DNA of 54,923 nucleotides from Nitrincola sp. A-D6 (GTDB lineage: Bacteria; Pseudomonadota; Gammaproteobacteria; Pseudomonadales; Balneatricaceae), in assembly GCF_000764495.1 (NCBI RefSeq), contig NZ_JRLB01000022.1, forward strand, positions 1 to 54,923, given 5' to 3'. Of the stretch, positions 29,908 through 41,547 are shown one piece after another. The position numbers and the translations under genes were made by a program. The notes below the pieces were generated by a model. It was not told the DNA's origin. It saw only the letters and a list, made by a program, of their open reading frames with translations, and made no database searches. How positions within the stretch are numbered: position 1 is the stretch's first letter; each line of letters starts with the position of its first letter.

Positions 29908-31977
29908 TTATACCTGAGCGTAGGTTTCACTGCTGCCCATCCAGCGCAAGATCAGCGCATCCACCACGTTGGGTTGTCCCTTCAGTTTCTCAGCAAGCGA
30001 TTTAATCTGTGGCAACAGGTCGGCATCACGTTCCAGATCCGCAATACGAAACTGCATCATCCCTGTCTGTCGCGTGCCCAGCACTTCGCCTGGTCCACGT
30101 AGCTCCAGATCTTTTTCAGCGATACGAAATCCATCGGTGGTTTCCCGCATCACCTGCAGGCGCTCACGCCCCTGTCGGGATAAGGGCGCATGGTACATAA
30201 GCAGGCAAAAGCTCTCAATGGAACCTCGACCTACCCGACCCCGCAACTGGTGCAGTTGCGCAAGCCCTAATCGCTCCGGGTTTTCAATAATCATCAAGCT
30301 GGCATTGGGGACATCCACCCCCACTTCAATCACAGTCGTAGCAACCAGAAGATCCAGTTCAGCTGCCTTGAACGCGGCCATGACAGCGGCTTTCTCCCCC
30401 GCCTTCATGCGACCATGTACCAAACCGATGCGCAGTTCTGGTAATTGCAGTGCCAACTGCTCAGCAGTAACTTCAGCGGCCTGACACTCCAGCACTTCCG
30501 ATTCTTCAATCAGGGTACAGACCCAGTAGGCTTGGCGCCCCTGAGCACAGGCTTCGCGCACACGTGCCACCACCTCATCGCGTCGCGTATCAGAAATGAC
30601 ACGGGTATTCACCGGAGTGCGGCCTGGCGGTAACTCATCGATTACCGAGCAATCCAGATCGGCATAGGCGCTCATGGTGAGTGTCCGCGGGATCGGTGTA
30701 GCGGTCATAATGAGCTGATGGGGTACCCGGACGCCGTCCCGACCCTTTTCACGCAGACTCAGACGCTGATGCACACCAAAACGATGCTGCTCATCGATCA
30801 CCACCAGTGCCAGCCGTGCAAATTTCACTTCATCCTGAAACAGCGCATGGGTGCCTACCACCAGCGCCGCCGTTCCAAGCGCAATTGACTCTAACTGCTG
30901 GTTGCGTTGCTTTCCTTTAACCTTGCCAGCCAACCAGGCCACCTGAATACCCAGAGGCTCAAACCACTGCTGGAAAGCAATATAATGCTGCTCAGCAAGG
31001 ACCTCAGTAGGGGCCATCAAAGCCGCCTGATAACCCGCAGCTATCGCCTGCACCACTGCCAGCGCGGCTACCAGCGTCTTACCTGATCCAACATCACCTT
31101 GTACCAGACGCAGCATGGGTATATCAGTGGACAAGTCCTGGGCTATTTCAGCAATAACACGCTGCTGAGCGGCGGTTAATGCAAAGGGCAGGCGCTGTAA
31201 AAAAGCTTGTTCCAACTCCATTGCAGGAGGTAAAGGCCAACCACCCTGATGCTGAATACGTTGACGTACACGAATCAGTGACAAATGCTGCGCCAGCAGC
31301 TCCTCCAGCGCCAGACGCCGCTGCGCCGGATGCCGCCCTGCCAACAATGCCTGCTGGTCAGCCTCTGGCGGTGGGTGATGCAAATAACGTAACGCCTGAT
31401 TCAACTCAGGCAAAGCACGCGACTGACGCAGCTCAATCGGTAAAAAATCGGGCAAATCGGTTTGACTGAGCTGCTGCAATGCCTGGTGCACCAAACTACG
31501 TAAACGGTTTTGAGTCAGCCCTTCGGTCAAGGGATACACCGGTGTCAATGCTTGCTCAGGGGGGGGTGGCGGTTGTCCAGAAGCAAGTAACTGGTATTCC
31601 GGATGAATCATTTCCAGACCGGCACTACCCGGTCGCACCTCCCCAAAAGCACGAATACGCACCCCAGGCTTCAGCGCATTTTTCTGCCCGGCACTGAAGT
31701 GAAAAAAGCGTAAAGTGATCTGTCCCGTTGCGTCCTGCAGGCGGCATAGCAGACTACGCCGGCGACCAGTAACCACATCAACTAAACGCAGCTCACCTTC
31801 AACAACACCTTCAGCCCCTGGCTGCAGAGCACCCATGGGGCGGATATGCGTACGGTCCTGATAACGTAACGGCAGATGGAAGAGTAAATCCTGAAGTGTG
31901 AGAATACCCAGCTTGGCAAGCTTGAGTTCCAGGGCAGTCCCAACCCCTTTGAGCTCCCTTATCGAAATCCCTGACAT
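29908..31977 (-). CDS. recG: ATP-dependent DNA helicase RecG
   Basis: A 689-residue superfamily 2 helicase that reverses stalled forks and branch-migrates junctions. Wedge domain at the N-terminus (LKGVGTALELKLAKLG), then Walker A LVQGDVGSGKTLVAALA, DEQHRFG (DEQH box), TATPIPRTL, and the C-terminal QLRGRVGRG motif VI. The ATG at 31977 shares its A with the oxyR stop (TGATG), so translation is coupled; a start 33 bases upstream inside oxyR is less likely. Confidence 0.95.
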   Translation of the reverse strand: MSGISIRELKGVGTALELKLAKLGILTLQDLLFHLPLRYQDRTHIRPMGALQPGAEGVVEGELRLVDVVTGRRRSLLCRLQDATGQITLRFFHFSAGQKNALKPGVRIRAFGEVRPGSAGLEMIHPEYQLLASGQPPPPPEQALTPVYPLTEGLTQNRLRSLVHQALQQLSQTDLPDFLPIELRQSRALPELNQALRYLHHPPPEADQQALLAGRHPAQRRLALEELLAQHLSLIRVRQRIQHQGGWPLPPAMELEQAFLQRLPFALTAAQQRVIAEIAQDLSTDIPMLRLVQGDVGSGKTLVAALAVVQAIAAGYQAALMAPTEVLAEQHYIAFQQWFEPLGIQVAWLAGKVKGKQRNQQLESIALGTAALVVGTHALFQDEVKFARLALVVIDEQHRFGVHQRLSLREKGRDGVRVPHQLIMTATPIPRTLTMSAYADLDCSVIDELPPGRTPVNTRVISDTRRDEVVARVREACAQGRQAYWVCTLIEESEVLECQAAEVTAEQLALQLPELRIGLVHGRMKAGEKAAVMAAFKAAELDLLVATTVIEVGVDVPNASLMIIENPERLGLAQLHQLRGRVGRGSIESFCLLMYHAPLSRQGRERLQVMRETTDGFRIAEKDLELRGPGEVLGTRQTGMMQFRIADLERDADLLPQIKSLAEKLKGQPNVVDALILRWMGSSETYAQV

Positions 31978-32891
31978 CAGACCTCCGGTAGAGGCGTCCG
32001 GATCTGACAACGGTTGACAGCTTGCACCAGCACTTCAATGGCCTGAGGTCGTGGAAAGCTGGCACGCCAGGCAATCGCCACTGTCCGCATGGGTTTAGGG
32101 TCGGTAAAGGGGCGTACTTCAACCAGTTTACTGGAGGGATGTCCCTCGATCGCTGATTGTGGCAATACACTGCAGCCCAGTCCCGAAGCCACCATCATGC
32201 GAATGGTTTCCAATGAACTGCCCTCAGTGACAGTGTGCTGATTATGAAAAGACTGGTTCAATGTGGGGCAGGCTTCCAGTACCTGATCCCGGAAACAATG
32301 CCCTTCACCCAGCAGCAACATACGCAGCTCACCTATTGCCGATGGACTGATAGTTTTTTGCTTGCTTAGGGCATGCCCTTTCGGGAGCACCATCTGAAAA
32401 GGCTCGTCATATACCGGACGGGTGAGCACATCCGGCTCATTGAAGGGTAGCGCAATAATGATCGCATCCAGCTCACCATTACGAATTTTTCCACGCAGGG
32501 TTTCGGTCATATTTTCTTCAATATAGAGCGGCATCTGCGGTGCCAGCTGCTGAACCTGCGGGATTAAAGATGGAAACAGATAAGGGCCTATGGTGAAGAT
32601 AGCACCCACACGAAGTGGACTGGCCAACTGATCCTTACCAGCCTTGGCCATCTCGCGGATGGCTTCAGCCTGCTCCAATACAGTCTGCGCCTGACGCACC
32701 ACTTTTTCACCCACCGGAGTAACACGTACTGCACTTTTACTGCGCTCGAACAGCGCCACACCCAATTCATCTTCCAGCTTCTTTACGGCGATCGACAAGG
32801 TAGGCTGAGATACGAAACAACGTTCCGCTGCATGACCAAAATGTTGTTCTTGAGCCAGGGTAACGATGTAACGTAACTCTGTGAGTGTCAT
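31977..32891 (-). CDS. oxyR: Hydrogen peroxide-sensing regulator OxyR
   Basis: A 304-residue LysR-type regulator. The winged helix-turn-helix is residues ~1-60 (LTELRYIVTLAQEQHFGHAA). The redox cysteines fall at positions 199 and 208 in GEGHCFRDQVLEAC, the same numbers as in E. coli OxyR, so peroxide sensing by that disulfide is expected. It is upstream of recG, the same pair as in Pseudomonas. Confidence 0.95.
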   Translation of the reverse strand: MTLTELRYIVTLAQEQHFGHAAERCFVSQPTLSIAVKKLEDELGVALFERSKSAVRVTPVGEKVVRQAQTVLEQAEAIREMAKAGKDQLASPLRVGAIFTIGPYLFPSLIPQVQQLAPQMPLYIEENMTETLRGKIRNGELDAIIIALPFNEPDVLTRPVYDEPFQMVLPKGHALSKQKTISPSAIGELRMLLLGEGHCFRDQVLEACPTLNQSFHNQHTVTEGSSLETIRMMVASGLGCSVLPQSAIEGHPSSKLVEVRPFTDPKPMRTVAIAWRASFPRPQAIEVLVQAVNRCQIRTPLPEV

Positions 32892-32968
32892 GCAGTTTCC
32901 TTAGATGTTGAGGTAGACGGCTTCTGCCTGATTCACCCGCTGCAGCCGAAACCGAGTAATACGGAATA

Positions 32969-35137
32969 TCAGACCTTGGCAAACTCTTCCAGCAACACCT
33001 GTTGAGCACTAAAGCGCTCTTCACCCTCCTGAGGTTGCAGTAAGGTATAGCTGCCATCTGAGTGCAACTCCCAACTCTGGCAGTTATCACGCATATAATA
33101 TTCCAGTTCACGCACAATACGCTCAGCATTCTTGCCCGTCAACTGGAAGCCGGTTTCCACCCGGTTGAGCATATTACGCTCCATCCAGTCCGCACTGCTG
33201 CAGTACACCAGAGGATCCCCACCATTGGCAAAGTAGTACACCCGGGTATGTTCCAGGAAACGTCCGATAATAGAGCGCACCCGTATGTTTTCCGAAATTT
33301 CCGGTAAACCAGGACGTAGTCGACACATGCCCCGGATGATCAGATCGATTTTCACACCAGCCTGAGAAGCTTCATACAATCCCCGAATCAGCTTAGGTTC
33401 CGTCAGACCATTCACCTTGATAATGATATGACCTTCTTTACCAGCCTGCACGCTACGTATCTCATTCTGCATCAATTCCAGCATCCGCGCATGCAGCGTG
33501 AAGGGCGCATTAAAGAGCTTTTTCAGCTTCTGAATCTTACCCATACCGGTTAACTGCTGGAACACCTTGTGGACATCTTCACCCACATCCTTATCGCTGG
33601 TCATATAACTGTAATCGGTATACAGGCGTGCTGTACCTGAGTGGTAATTACCCGTTCCCAGGTGGCAGTAGCGCACCAGATTATTGCCTTCCCGGCGGAT
33701 GATGAGCATCATTTTGGCGTGGGTTTTATAGCCCACTACACCATAGACCACCAGACAGCCGGCTTCCTGCAAGCGGCTCGCTAACTGCAGGTTACTCTCT
33801 TCATCAAAGCGGGCACGCAGCTCTATCACTACCGTGACTTCCTTGCCGTTACGAGCCGCCTCTACCAGTGAATTAACTATGTCAGACTTCACGCCGGTAC
33901 GGTAAAGGGTTTGTTTGATCGCAATCACATCCGGATCTTTAGCCGCTTGGCGTAACAGGTCGATCACTGGGGTAAAGGACTGAAAAGGGTGCATCAGCAA
34001 CTGATCATTGCGGCGTAAAATGGCAAAGACATCCTTTTCAGTTTTCAGCTTACCCGGCACACCCGGTGTAAAGGGTTTCCAGCGCAGGTTTGGATGATCC
34101 ACCAGATCACGCACCGCCATCAGACGACTCAGGTTCACCGGCCCGTTAACCCGATAAACCTGGTTTTCCTCCAGTTTGAACTCAGCCATCAGCACGCTGA
34201 TAAGCTCTTCGGGTGAACGCTGATCCACTTCTAGTCTGACCGCATCACCATATTTTCTCGAATGCAGCTCACCACGCAAGGTACGAGCCAGATCCTCAAT
34301 CTCTTCAACATCAAAGCTCAGGTCGGCATTACGGGTAATACGGAATTGATAACAACCACGCACCTTCATTCCTGGAAACAGGTCGTCAGCAAATTCATGA
34401 ATTACGGAGGAGAGAAAAATCAGATTATCGCCAGGCTCACACAGCTCATCAGGCATGCGTATCAAGCGTGGCAGAGAACGTGGTGCCGGAATAATGGCCA
34501 GTCCTGTTTCGCGTCCAAAAGCATCCTTTCCTTCCAGCTGTACTATAAAGTTCAGGCTTTTGTTAACCAGGCGAGGAAAAGGGTGCGAGGGATCCAACCC
34601 AATCGGGCTGATAACCGGCAGGATTTTTTCTTCAAAATATTCTTTAACCCAGCGACGCTGCTCGGTACTCCAGTTGCTCCGACGCAAAAAATGTATCCCA
34701 TGTGTTTCCATAGCCGGAAACATAATCTCATTGAGTATTTTATACTGACGATCGACATTGATTTCACAGATTTCACGGATTTTTTCCAGTACTTTCTGCG
34801 GATACATGGCGTCAGGGCCGACATCTTCACGCCCGTATTTAAGCTGCCGCAGCTGCTCCGCGACACGTATTTCAAAAAACTCATCCAGATTACTGGAAAA
34901 AATGAGCAGAAACATCAGACGTTCAAGTAACGGGTAGCCTTCATCCAGCGCCTGCTCCAGCACCCGGACATTAAACTGCAGGTGGCTTAGCTCGCGGTTG
35001 ATGTACAGCTCCGATGCCTTCAGATCAACAGGCACCTCTTCGATCGGCTCAATTGTCGGTAAAATTTCCCGACTCTCCAATAAAGCGGCCGCCGCAGTGG
35101 CTTCCACTTCAGCCTGATCGATGCTCATTTCATTCAT
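32969..35137 (-). CDS. ppk: Polyphosphate kinase 1
   Basis: A 722-residue enzyme that makes polyphosphate from ATP. Recognised by YINRELSHLQFNVRVLEQA and SSNLDEFFEIR at the N-terminus, the first PLD-like motif YKTHAKMMLIIRREG, the autophosphorylated His region CHLGTGNYHSGTARLYTD, and the C-terminal PLD-like segment. The N-terminal ~35 residues are a Glu-rich extension before the usual start. RBS GAGGAGA; it starts 10 bases after the hemB stop, so the two are in one operon. Confidence 0.95.
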   Translation of the reverse strand: MNEMSIDQAEVEATAAAALLESREILPTIEPIEEVPVDLKASELYINRELSHLQFNVRVLEQALDEGYPLLERLMFLLIFSSNLDEFFEIRVAEQLRQLKYGREDVGPDAMYPQKVLEKIREICEINVDRQYKILNEIMFPAMETHGIHFLRRSNWSTEQRRWVKEYFEEKILPVISPIGLDPSHPFPRLVNKSLNFIVQLEGKDAFGRETGLAIIPAPRSLPRLIRMPDELCEPGDNLIFLSSVIHEFADDLFPGMKVRGCYQFRITRNADLSFDVEEIEDLARTLRGELHSRKYGDAVRLEVDQRSPEELISVLMAEFKLEENQVYRVNGPVNLSRLMAVRDLVDHPNLRWKPFTPGVPGKLKTEKDVFAILRRNDQLLMHPFQSFTPVIDLLRQAAKDPDVIAIKQTLYRTGVKSDIVNSLVEAARNGKEVTVVIELRARFDEESNLQLASRLQEAGCLVVYGVVGYKTHAKMMLIIRREGNNLVRYCHLGTGNYHSGTARLYTDYSYMTSDKDVGEDVHKVFQQLTGMGKIQKLKKLFNAPFTLHARMLELMQNEIRSVQAGKEGHIIIKVNGLTEPKLIRGLYEASQAGVKIDLIIRGMCRLRPGLPEISENIRVRSIIGRFLEHTRVYYFANGGDPLVYCSSADWMERNMLNRVETGFQLTGKNAERIVRELEYYMRDNCQSWELHSDGSYTLLQPQEGEERFSAQQVLLEEFAKV

Positions 35138-35147
35138 TCTTTTCTCC

Positions 35148-36257
<1,110 letters not shown>

Positions 36258-36416
36258 TTAGGAAAAACTCCTATATCAACTTTCTGTGTGGCTGGCATAA
36301 TAAACCCCATGGATCTCCTGTTCACGGAATGAATAAAAGGATGGCAAGCACAGCGACCAGGGATGCCGGGATAGCAAGAACATGATGTTCGGGATCGCAC
36401 GGATAGGACCGCCAAT

Positions 36417-36450
36417 AAAGGGGGCGCATTACGGATAATGCGCCCCCTTT
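36417..36450. terminator. Strong hairpin after the glycosyltransferase gene
   Basis: Perfect 15-bp inverted repeat (AAAGGGGGCGCATTA / TAATGCGCCCCCTTT) with a 4-base loop. On the minus strand the stem runs into TTTATTGG, so it can end the glycosyltransferase transcript. The rest of 36156-36485 holds no gene that I can see. Confidence 0.75.
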
Positions 36451-36485
36451 CCATTTTTACTTTGTAAATCAGTAGATTACTCAGC

Positions 36486-37532
36486 CTATACTGAGTGCAG
36501 CTTCACTTCCTGCCAAACCTCTGCAACCAGTTTCGTTCCTTGCAAGTCAGCATCAGCTTTTAACCATCTGGCCAGGTGCTGAGCAACATCAGGATAAACC
36601 ACAGGTCTCACATTAGGTTGTTCCAGCCAATGCAGTGCCAATTGTTTATCAAAGACCCGCATCACCGTGGCACGTTGCATTTGCTCCAGTATACAGGCAT
36701 TTGAGTATTGCTCAATCTGACCCGACAAGGGTTTGGTAAGGATTTTTTTCCCCAGCATCAGTGCTTCACTACACAAACCAAAGCCGGTGTTGCAAATAAC
36801 ACCTCCGCTTTGATGCAGGTCTCCAGGAAAAGTTTCCCGACTGAGAGGCCGGAGCATTACATTTTCCAGGTCAGCCGCTTCAGGTACATCGGCATAGAGT
36901 TTAAAGCTGTAATCAGGCATTGACTGCAACCAGATCACGACCTGCTCAGTCAGCTCAAAAGGCAAGTAGACCAACACATATGGCTTTGGCTGATCAAGGG
37001 ATGGGGTTGTCCTTGTTGCGTCAAGCGCCAATAAGGGCGGCAGAATAGGTTGATCAAACGCCTGCCAGTGCACGCCAAGGTAGCGATCCAGTGGAGTGAA
37101 AGTATCTATTGCCGACTTAAGCCAGAAAGCCTTGCGCGTGCCTGGCAAGTGATAGCGCAAGGCATATTGATGTGCCAGCCCGAGACTGGGCAGTTTCTGT
37201 CGTTTGGCCGCCCAGGCCGTCACTGGCTCAAAGTCATTCAGCAGAAGGTCATAGCCGCTCAGATCAATAGAGCGAACGTCAGCGATAAATTGTGAAGCAC
37301 GGGCCGCCTTAAGCGTCTGCCAGCGTTTCACGCTGCCCGATTCTGTCTTGAAGGTAAAACCCTGATAGTGCTGAAAATCACCAAAGCATTGCATATCAAA
37401 CAGTTGCTCGCGGGGGCGGCCACTGAACAAAAAATCAACAGAGATACCCGCTTGCTGCATAGCGGGCAGCATAGCTCTGGCACGGGTAATATGTCCGTTA
37501 CCAGTTGCTTGTACCGCGTAAAGTATGCGCAT
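36486..37532 (-). CDS. MJ1255/VC2487-type glycosyltransferase
   Basis: A 348-residue GT-B-like protein. N-terminal AVQATGNGHITRARAMLPAM is the sugar-transferase Gly-rich loop with an ATP-GH-like motif; the C-terminal half has SGGVICNTGFGLCSEALMLGKK, resembling the nucleotide-sugar site of MurG/UGT proteins. It matches the MJ1255/VC2487 family, whose acceptor is not known. It lies 3 bases downstream of a PAP2 phosphatase gene, suggesting a joint envelope role (inference). Confidence 0.8.
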   Translation of the reverse strand: MRILYAVQATGNGHITRARAMLPAMQQAGISVDFLFSGRPREQLFDMQCFGDFQHYQGFTFKTESGSVKRWQTLKAARASQFIADVRSIDLSGYDLLLNDFEPVTAWAAKRQKLPSLGLAHQYALRYHLPGTRKAFWLKSAIDTFTPLDRYLGVHWQAFDQPILPPLLALDATRTTPSLDQPKPYVLVYLPFELTEQVVIWLQSMPDYSFKLYADVPEAADLENVMLRPLSRETFPGDLHQSGGVICNTGFGLCSEALMLGKKILTKPLSGQIEQYSNACILEQMQRATVMRVFDKQLALHWLEQPNVRPVVYPDVAQHLARWLKADADLQGTKLVAEVWQEVKLHSV

Positions 37533-37535
37533 TAA

Positions 37536-38066
37536 TTAATGACCCAGAAACACCAGCACCAACTCTGCAGACACATAGCCAAGCAACGCACCAGCGAGAA
37601 TATCAGCTGGATAATGCACACCGAGAAGAACACGGGACAATCCAACAATACCCGCCAACAGATAAACGATCACGGCAGCTTGAGGATAAAAAGCCGAGAC
37701 TATTGTCGCAAAGAGAAAGGCCGCCGCCGCATGACCAGACGGAAAACTGAACCTGTCCGAGGGATTGATCAAGGCTTCGATTTGTGAAAGAGCATGACAG
37801 GGACGGTCACGCTGAATGGTGTTTTTCAATAGCAGATACAGCGGCAGTTCAAGCGCAAAGGCCCACGCCCCTGCTGCAAAAAACTGCCGCCCCTGCAGAG
37901 GCTCCAACAACAATAGCAGTATGCCAGCCAGGCCATAAAGGTAACCATCACCACAGCGTGATACCCAACGACTGGCGTGTTCAACCGGCCGGAACATCCT
38001 ATAGCCACTGAACCAGAAAAAAATCCGGGTATCAGCGGCACTGAGTTTTTCCAGTGCATTGTGCAT
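37536..38066 (-). CDS. PAP2-family lipid phosphatase
   Basis: A 176-residue integral membrane phosphatase with the three PAP2 motifs: KNTIQRDRP, FPSGHAAA, and SRVLLGVHYPADILAG. Such enzymes dephosphorylate lipid pyrophosphates such as undecaprenyl-PP or phosphatidate; substrate not decidable. The ATG at 38066 is chosen over one 33 bases upstream because AGGA lies before it. In one unit with the glycosyltransferase. Confidence 0.85.
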   Translation of the reverse strand: MHNALEKLSAADTRIFFWFSGYRMFRPVEHASRWVSRCGDGYLYGLAGILLLLLEPLQGRQFFAAGAWAFALELPLYLLLKNTIQRDRPCHALSQIEALINPSDRFSFPSGHAAAAFLFATIVSAFYPQAAVIVYLLAGIVGLSRVLLGVHYPADILAGALLGYVSAELVLVFLGH

Positions 38067-38145
38067 GCTGCCATCCTGCTTTGAGTTGCATGATGGCATT
38101 ATGCCGCTGTAAAAGTGACAGACGAATGAACAGCAGATGACGGTT

Positions 38146-39066
38146 TTATGTCAGCGAGCGTGCAAACCAGTTACTCACTTCACTCACCAGCCTGGTAGGG
38201 TTATCCCAGGGAATCATGTGTCCTTCCCCCTTGAGCTCAATCAGTTCAAACGGATGCGTCATAGCCGCCACCACCTGCTTGGAGTATTGCAGCGGCAAGA
38301 CCTCATCCCTTTCGCCATGAATAATCGCGGCGTTAAAGTCATAGCGTTTAGTCATGGTGCCACTACTATGGGTGAACAAACTGGCCAGCGTACCCAGCGG
38401 ATAGTCATATACGATACGTGGATCCTGACTGATTTCAGTGGCGGCAGGATGGCCTTCCAGCAACTGCTCATAGTCAATAAAGCTTTTCATTGGCACTTTC
38501 AGCTGCGGGAAGAACAAGGCACTGCCCCAGGTCATGCTCCAACCAAACTGATGAATCAGATCGGGTGCGATCTCGGTTACCAGCAAGGTGCCGCACAATA
38601 CAGATTTAACCCGCACATCTCGCTCAGCAAAAGCTACCGCAAGTAAGCCGCCAATAGAGTAGCCATACACACCCACAGGGCCGGTGAAACGCTGTGTCAG
38701 GTTATCGACAACCAGTTTCATATCCTCCATAACCTGCTCAACGCGATAATCACCACGACTTCCACCTGAATAACCATGGCCTCTAAAATCAATACCCACA
38801 ACATTGAAGCCCTGAGCACTGATTCCAGCCAGTAACTCTGCGTATAGCTCACAATAGGTACCAATGCCTGGCAGAAAGAGAATTATCGGTGCCGTTTCAC
38901 TGTGACTATAGAGCTCACAATGTATCTGTTGATCACCCAGCACCAAGACTTCACGTTGAGCCAGAAAGGTGTGAAGTCCGAGCTTATCCCGGAGCGACTG
39001 CCGGTCCTCTTTAGACTCATTGACGGTATCAGACATCAAGCCTATTGGATCGAAAAAACTATTCAT
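38146..39066 (-). CDS. Alpha/beta hydrolase
   Basis: A ~306-residue serine hydrolase. Nucleophile elbow GYSIGG, oxyanion region FLPGIGTY, Asp in HGERDEVLP and His in GEGHMIPWD make up a complete catalytic set. It has FRGHGYSGGSRGDY as in monoglyceride lipase-like enzymes, but the substrate is unknown. No signal peptide. It follows mutM on the same strand. A GTG 12 bases upstream is an alternative start. Confidence 0.85.
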   Translation of the reverse strand: MNSFFDPIGLMSDTVNESKEDRQSLRDKLGLHTFLAQREVLVLGDQQIHCELYSHSETAPIILFLPGIGTYCELYAELLAGISAQGFNVVGIDFRGHGYSGGSRGDYRVEQVMEDMKLVVDNLTQRFTGPVGVYGYSIGGLLAVAFAERDVRVKSVLCGTLLVTEIAPDLIHQFGWSMTWGSALFFPQLKVPMKSFIDYEQLLEGHPAATEISQDPRIVYDYPLGTLASLFTHSSGTMTKRYDFNAAIIHGERDEVLPLQYSKQVVAAMTHPFELIELKGEGHMIPWDNPTRLVSEVSNWFARSLT

Positions 39067-39094
39067 TGCTTTGTACACCTAGTTCATTAATGGA

Positions 39095-39907
39095 TCAGCG
39101 CTGACACTCAGCACAGAATACGCTGCTTCTCTGACCCAATCGGACCTCTTTCAGAATACTGCCGCAACGTCGACAAGGCGACCCTTTACGACCATAAACA
39201 TACAACTCTTGCTGAAAGTAACCTGGCTTGCCATCACCACCCACAAAATCCCGCAAGGTTGTACCACCTCGCTCGATGGCATAACTTAGCACTTTCTTGA
39301 TTTCCAATACCAGTTTTCCAAGTCGCTCTTCAGAGATACGGCCAGCGGCTCGACGGGGGTCTATACCCGCCGCAAACAACGCTTCACTGGCATAAATATT
39401 CCCGACTCCAACAACCACATGGCTATCCATAATACGTTGTTTGATTGGCTGCTTTCTATCCTTGCAGCAACTAGCCAGATAATCAGCATCGAATATTTCG
39501 CTAAGCGGTTCTGGCCCTAACTGCTGCAGTAACGGGTGCAGGGTGTCAGTTGCTTGCCACAATACAGCACCAAAACGGCGCGGATCGGTCAAACGAATCA
39601 ACTGACCACTGCTAAATTCCAAATCTACATGATCATGCTTCAATGCGGGAGTTCCGGCTGGCAGCACGCGAAGACTACCCGACATCCCCAGATGAACCAG
39701 TAAATCACCTTGCTCCATCGCCAACAGAATATACTTGGCACGCCGATACACTCGATGCACTACCTGCCCTGGCAATAATTGCACCAGCTGTTCAGGCACA
39801 AGCCAGCGTAGCTGTGGCTGACGCACATGCAATGCAACTACTCTCTGGCCTTCAACATGCGGGGCGATGCCTCGACAGGTCGTTTCAACCTCTGGTAGTT
39901 CAGGCAT
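39095..39907 (-). CDS. mutM: Formamidopyrimidine-DNA glycosylase MutM
   Basis: A 270-residue base-excision enzyme removing 8-oxoguanine. Pro1 catalytic N-terminus ([13 protein letters not shown]), H2TH region with [17 protein letters not shown], and the C-terminal zinc finger C-x2-C...C-x2-C (CRRCG, FCAEC). Starts just after the EamA gene stop. Same neighbourhood as rpmBG, as in many gammaproteobacteria. Confidence 0.96.
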   Translation of the reverse strand: MPELPEVETTCRGIAPHVEGQRVVALHVRQPQLRWLVPEQLVQLLPGQVVHRVYRRAKYILLAMEQGDLLVHLGMSGSLRVLPAGTPALKHDHVDLEFSSGQLIRLTDPRRFGAVLWQATDTLHPLLQQLGPEPLSEIFDADYLASCCKDRKQPIKQRIMDSHVVVGVGNIYASEALFAAGIDPRRAAGRISEERLGKLVLEIKKVLSYAIERGGTTLRDFVGGDGKPGYFQQELYVYGRKGSPCRRCGSILKEVRLGQRSSVFCAECQR

Positions 39908-39910
39908 TCA

Positions 39911-40797
39911 TTACTCCGTTCCCCGATTAGACTTCACGGCGGGCTTTTTCAACGCCAGGTAAACACCAGTCACTGTAATCACAATGCCCAGCAGCGCGAT
40001 GCTACTTAATTGCTCATCAAACAGCCACCAGGCCTCAACCGCCGTTAACGGTGGAACCAGGTAAAAATAACTGGCAACACGAGATACCTCACCCAACCTG
40101 ATCATTAACATCAACAAGAGTATGGCACTGACAGATAATCCAAACACCAGCCATACCAGAGCCAAAATCAAATCCACATGCCAAATGATTTCTCCTGTTT
40201 CAAAGCTGTAAGTCAGAATCGCCATACACAGTGCTGTGGCCAGGTATTGGTAAAAAGAGCCGGTCAGCAGATCAGTCTGCCCACCAAACTTTTTCTGGTA
40301 TAGCGTGCCAATAGAAATACTGAACAATGACAACAATACGGCAACCAGAGCCCAGGGTGAACTTCAAAACTCTGAGCCATCAGTCCGCTGCTGAGCACCA
40401 GTGACACGCCCAATAAGCCAGCCACCAGCCCCACCCACTGAACACGACGCAACTGCTGTCCCATACCAGCCCAGGCAAGCAGTGCAGTTAGCAGCGGCTG
40501 CAAACCCACAACTAATGCCGTCACACCCGCTGGCAGCGCCAGCTTAATCGCCGCAAACACACCGCCGAGATACACAGCATGGATTAATAAACCCACCACC
40601 ATCTGATGCCCGGCCTGACGGGGTCCCGGCCAATGCGCACGCAATACCAGAATCAGCAGCAGGAATACAGCCAGTGTAATCACCATGCGGATAAATAGCA
40701 GGTTAAAGGGCTCTATCCAGGGCAATGCAAAGCGCGCACCGATAAATCCGGTACTCCAAAGCAGAACAAAAATCAGGGGAACAAACCGAATCAGCAT
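39911..40797 (-). CDS. EamA/DMT-family transporter, frameshifted
   Basis: A ~295-residue membrane protein with ten hydrophobic helices in two EamA repeats. The first half (FVLLWSTGFIGARFALPW, VTALVVGLQPLLTALLAW) and second half (YFYLVPPLTAVEAWWLF, LGIVITVTGVYLAL) are in different frames. One G appears lost at 40351-40353; restoring it gives HPGALVAVLLSLFSIS. Substrate unknown; such proteins often export amino acids or metabolites. Confidence 0.85.
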
Positions 40798-40816
40798 TTT
40801 TCAAACCCCAAAACGC

Positions 40817-40846
40817 ACAAAGCCCGGAACCAGGTCCGGGCTTTGT
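40817..40846. terminator. Terminator after rpmB-rpmG
   Basis: Perfect 12-bp stem (ACAAAGCCCGGA / TCCGGGCTTTGT) with a 6-base loop; on the minus strand followed by GCGTTTTGG. Confidence 0.75.
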
Positions 40847-40865
40847 TAAGAAAATCCAGAATCAA

Positions 40866-41036
40866 TTACTTGATTTTAGCTTCTTTGTAGATCACATGCT
40901 TGCGAACAACCGGATCGTATTTCTTGAATTCGAATTTATCCGGGGTGTTGCGCTTGTTTTTGTCAGTTGTGTAGAAGTGACCTGTTCCGGCTGAGGAAAC
41001 CAGGCGAATCTTCTCACGAGCACCTTTTGCTGCCAT
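40866..41036 (-). CDS. rpmG: 50S ribosomal protein L33
   Basis: A 56-residue ribosomal protein starting [20 protein letters not shown] and ending [14 protein letters not shown]. It has no cysteines, so it is the zinc-independent form. Same strand as rpmB, 11 bases downstream of its stop. Confidence 0.95.
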   Translation of the reverse strand: MAAKGAREKIRLVSSAGTGHFYTTDKNKRNTPDKFEFKKYDPVVRKHVIYKEAKIK

Positions 41037-41047
41037 CGTCTAGCTCC

Positions 41048-41284
41048 TTAAACCTTTTCGCCACGGGCACGCAGTTCAGTCAGAACTGGATCGATACCCT
41101 TTTTATCAATGATACGCATACCTTTAGAAGACACACGTAAGCGTACAAAGCGGTTTTCACTTTCAACCCAAAAACGGTGCCAATGCAGGTTTGGCAAAAA
41201 ACGACGGCGCGTTTTGCGATTTGAGTGGGAAACATTGTTTCCGGTGATCGGGCGCTTACCCGTTACCATGCAAACTCGAGACAT
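41048..41284 (-). CDS. rpmB: 50S ribosomal protein L28
   Basis: A 78-residue protein, [20 protein letters not shown] at the N-terminus and [17 protein letters not shown] in the middle, matching L28 over its whole length. First gene of rpmBG. The 260 bases upstream (41285-41547) show no gene and should hold its promoter. Confidence 0.96.
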   Translation of the reverse strand: MSRVCMVTGKRPITGNNVSHSNRKTRRRFLPNLHWHRFWVESENRFVRLRVSSKGMRIIDKKGIDPVLTELRARGEKV

Positions 41285-41547
41285 TACATCAATCCTGATT
41301 CTGTAAGTTACTGTAACCCTATCCGATGTTTATTGAGAGCAAATACACTACTCTCTCAGGCGGAGCGTCCTATATACAAGACAGAATACCATACCATTAA
41401 GGGATAGAAGGGCGCACATTATACTCAATTCCTGCACACAAGCCAGCTTTCTGATGATTTTTTCACCAGCACCGATCGACTGAGACTAAATACCAGCAGA
41501 AAACTCAGGCTGTGGGCTGCGCCCTATGCACAGATGTAACCAAGCTA

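Noticed and set aside
34262..34930. Plus-strand frame of 222 codons opposite ppk
   Set aside because: Lies wholly within a well-conserved ppk region and shows no recognisable domain.
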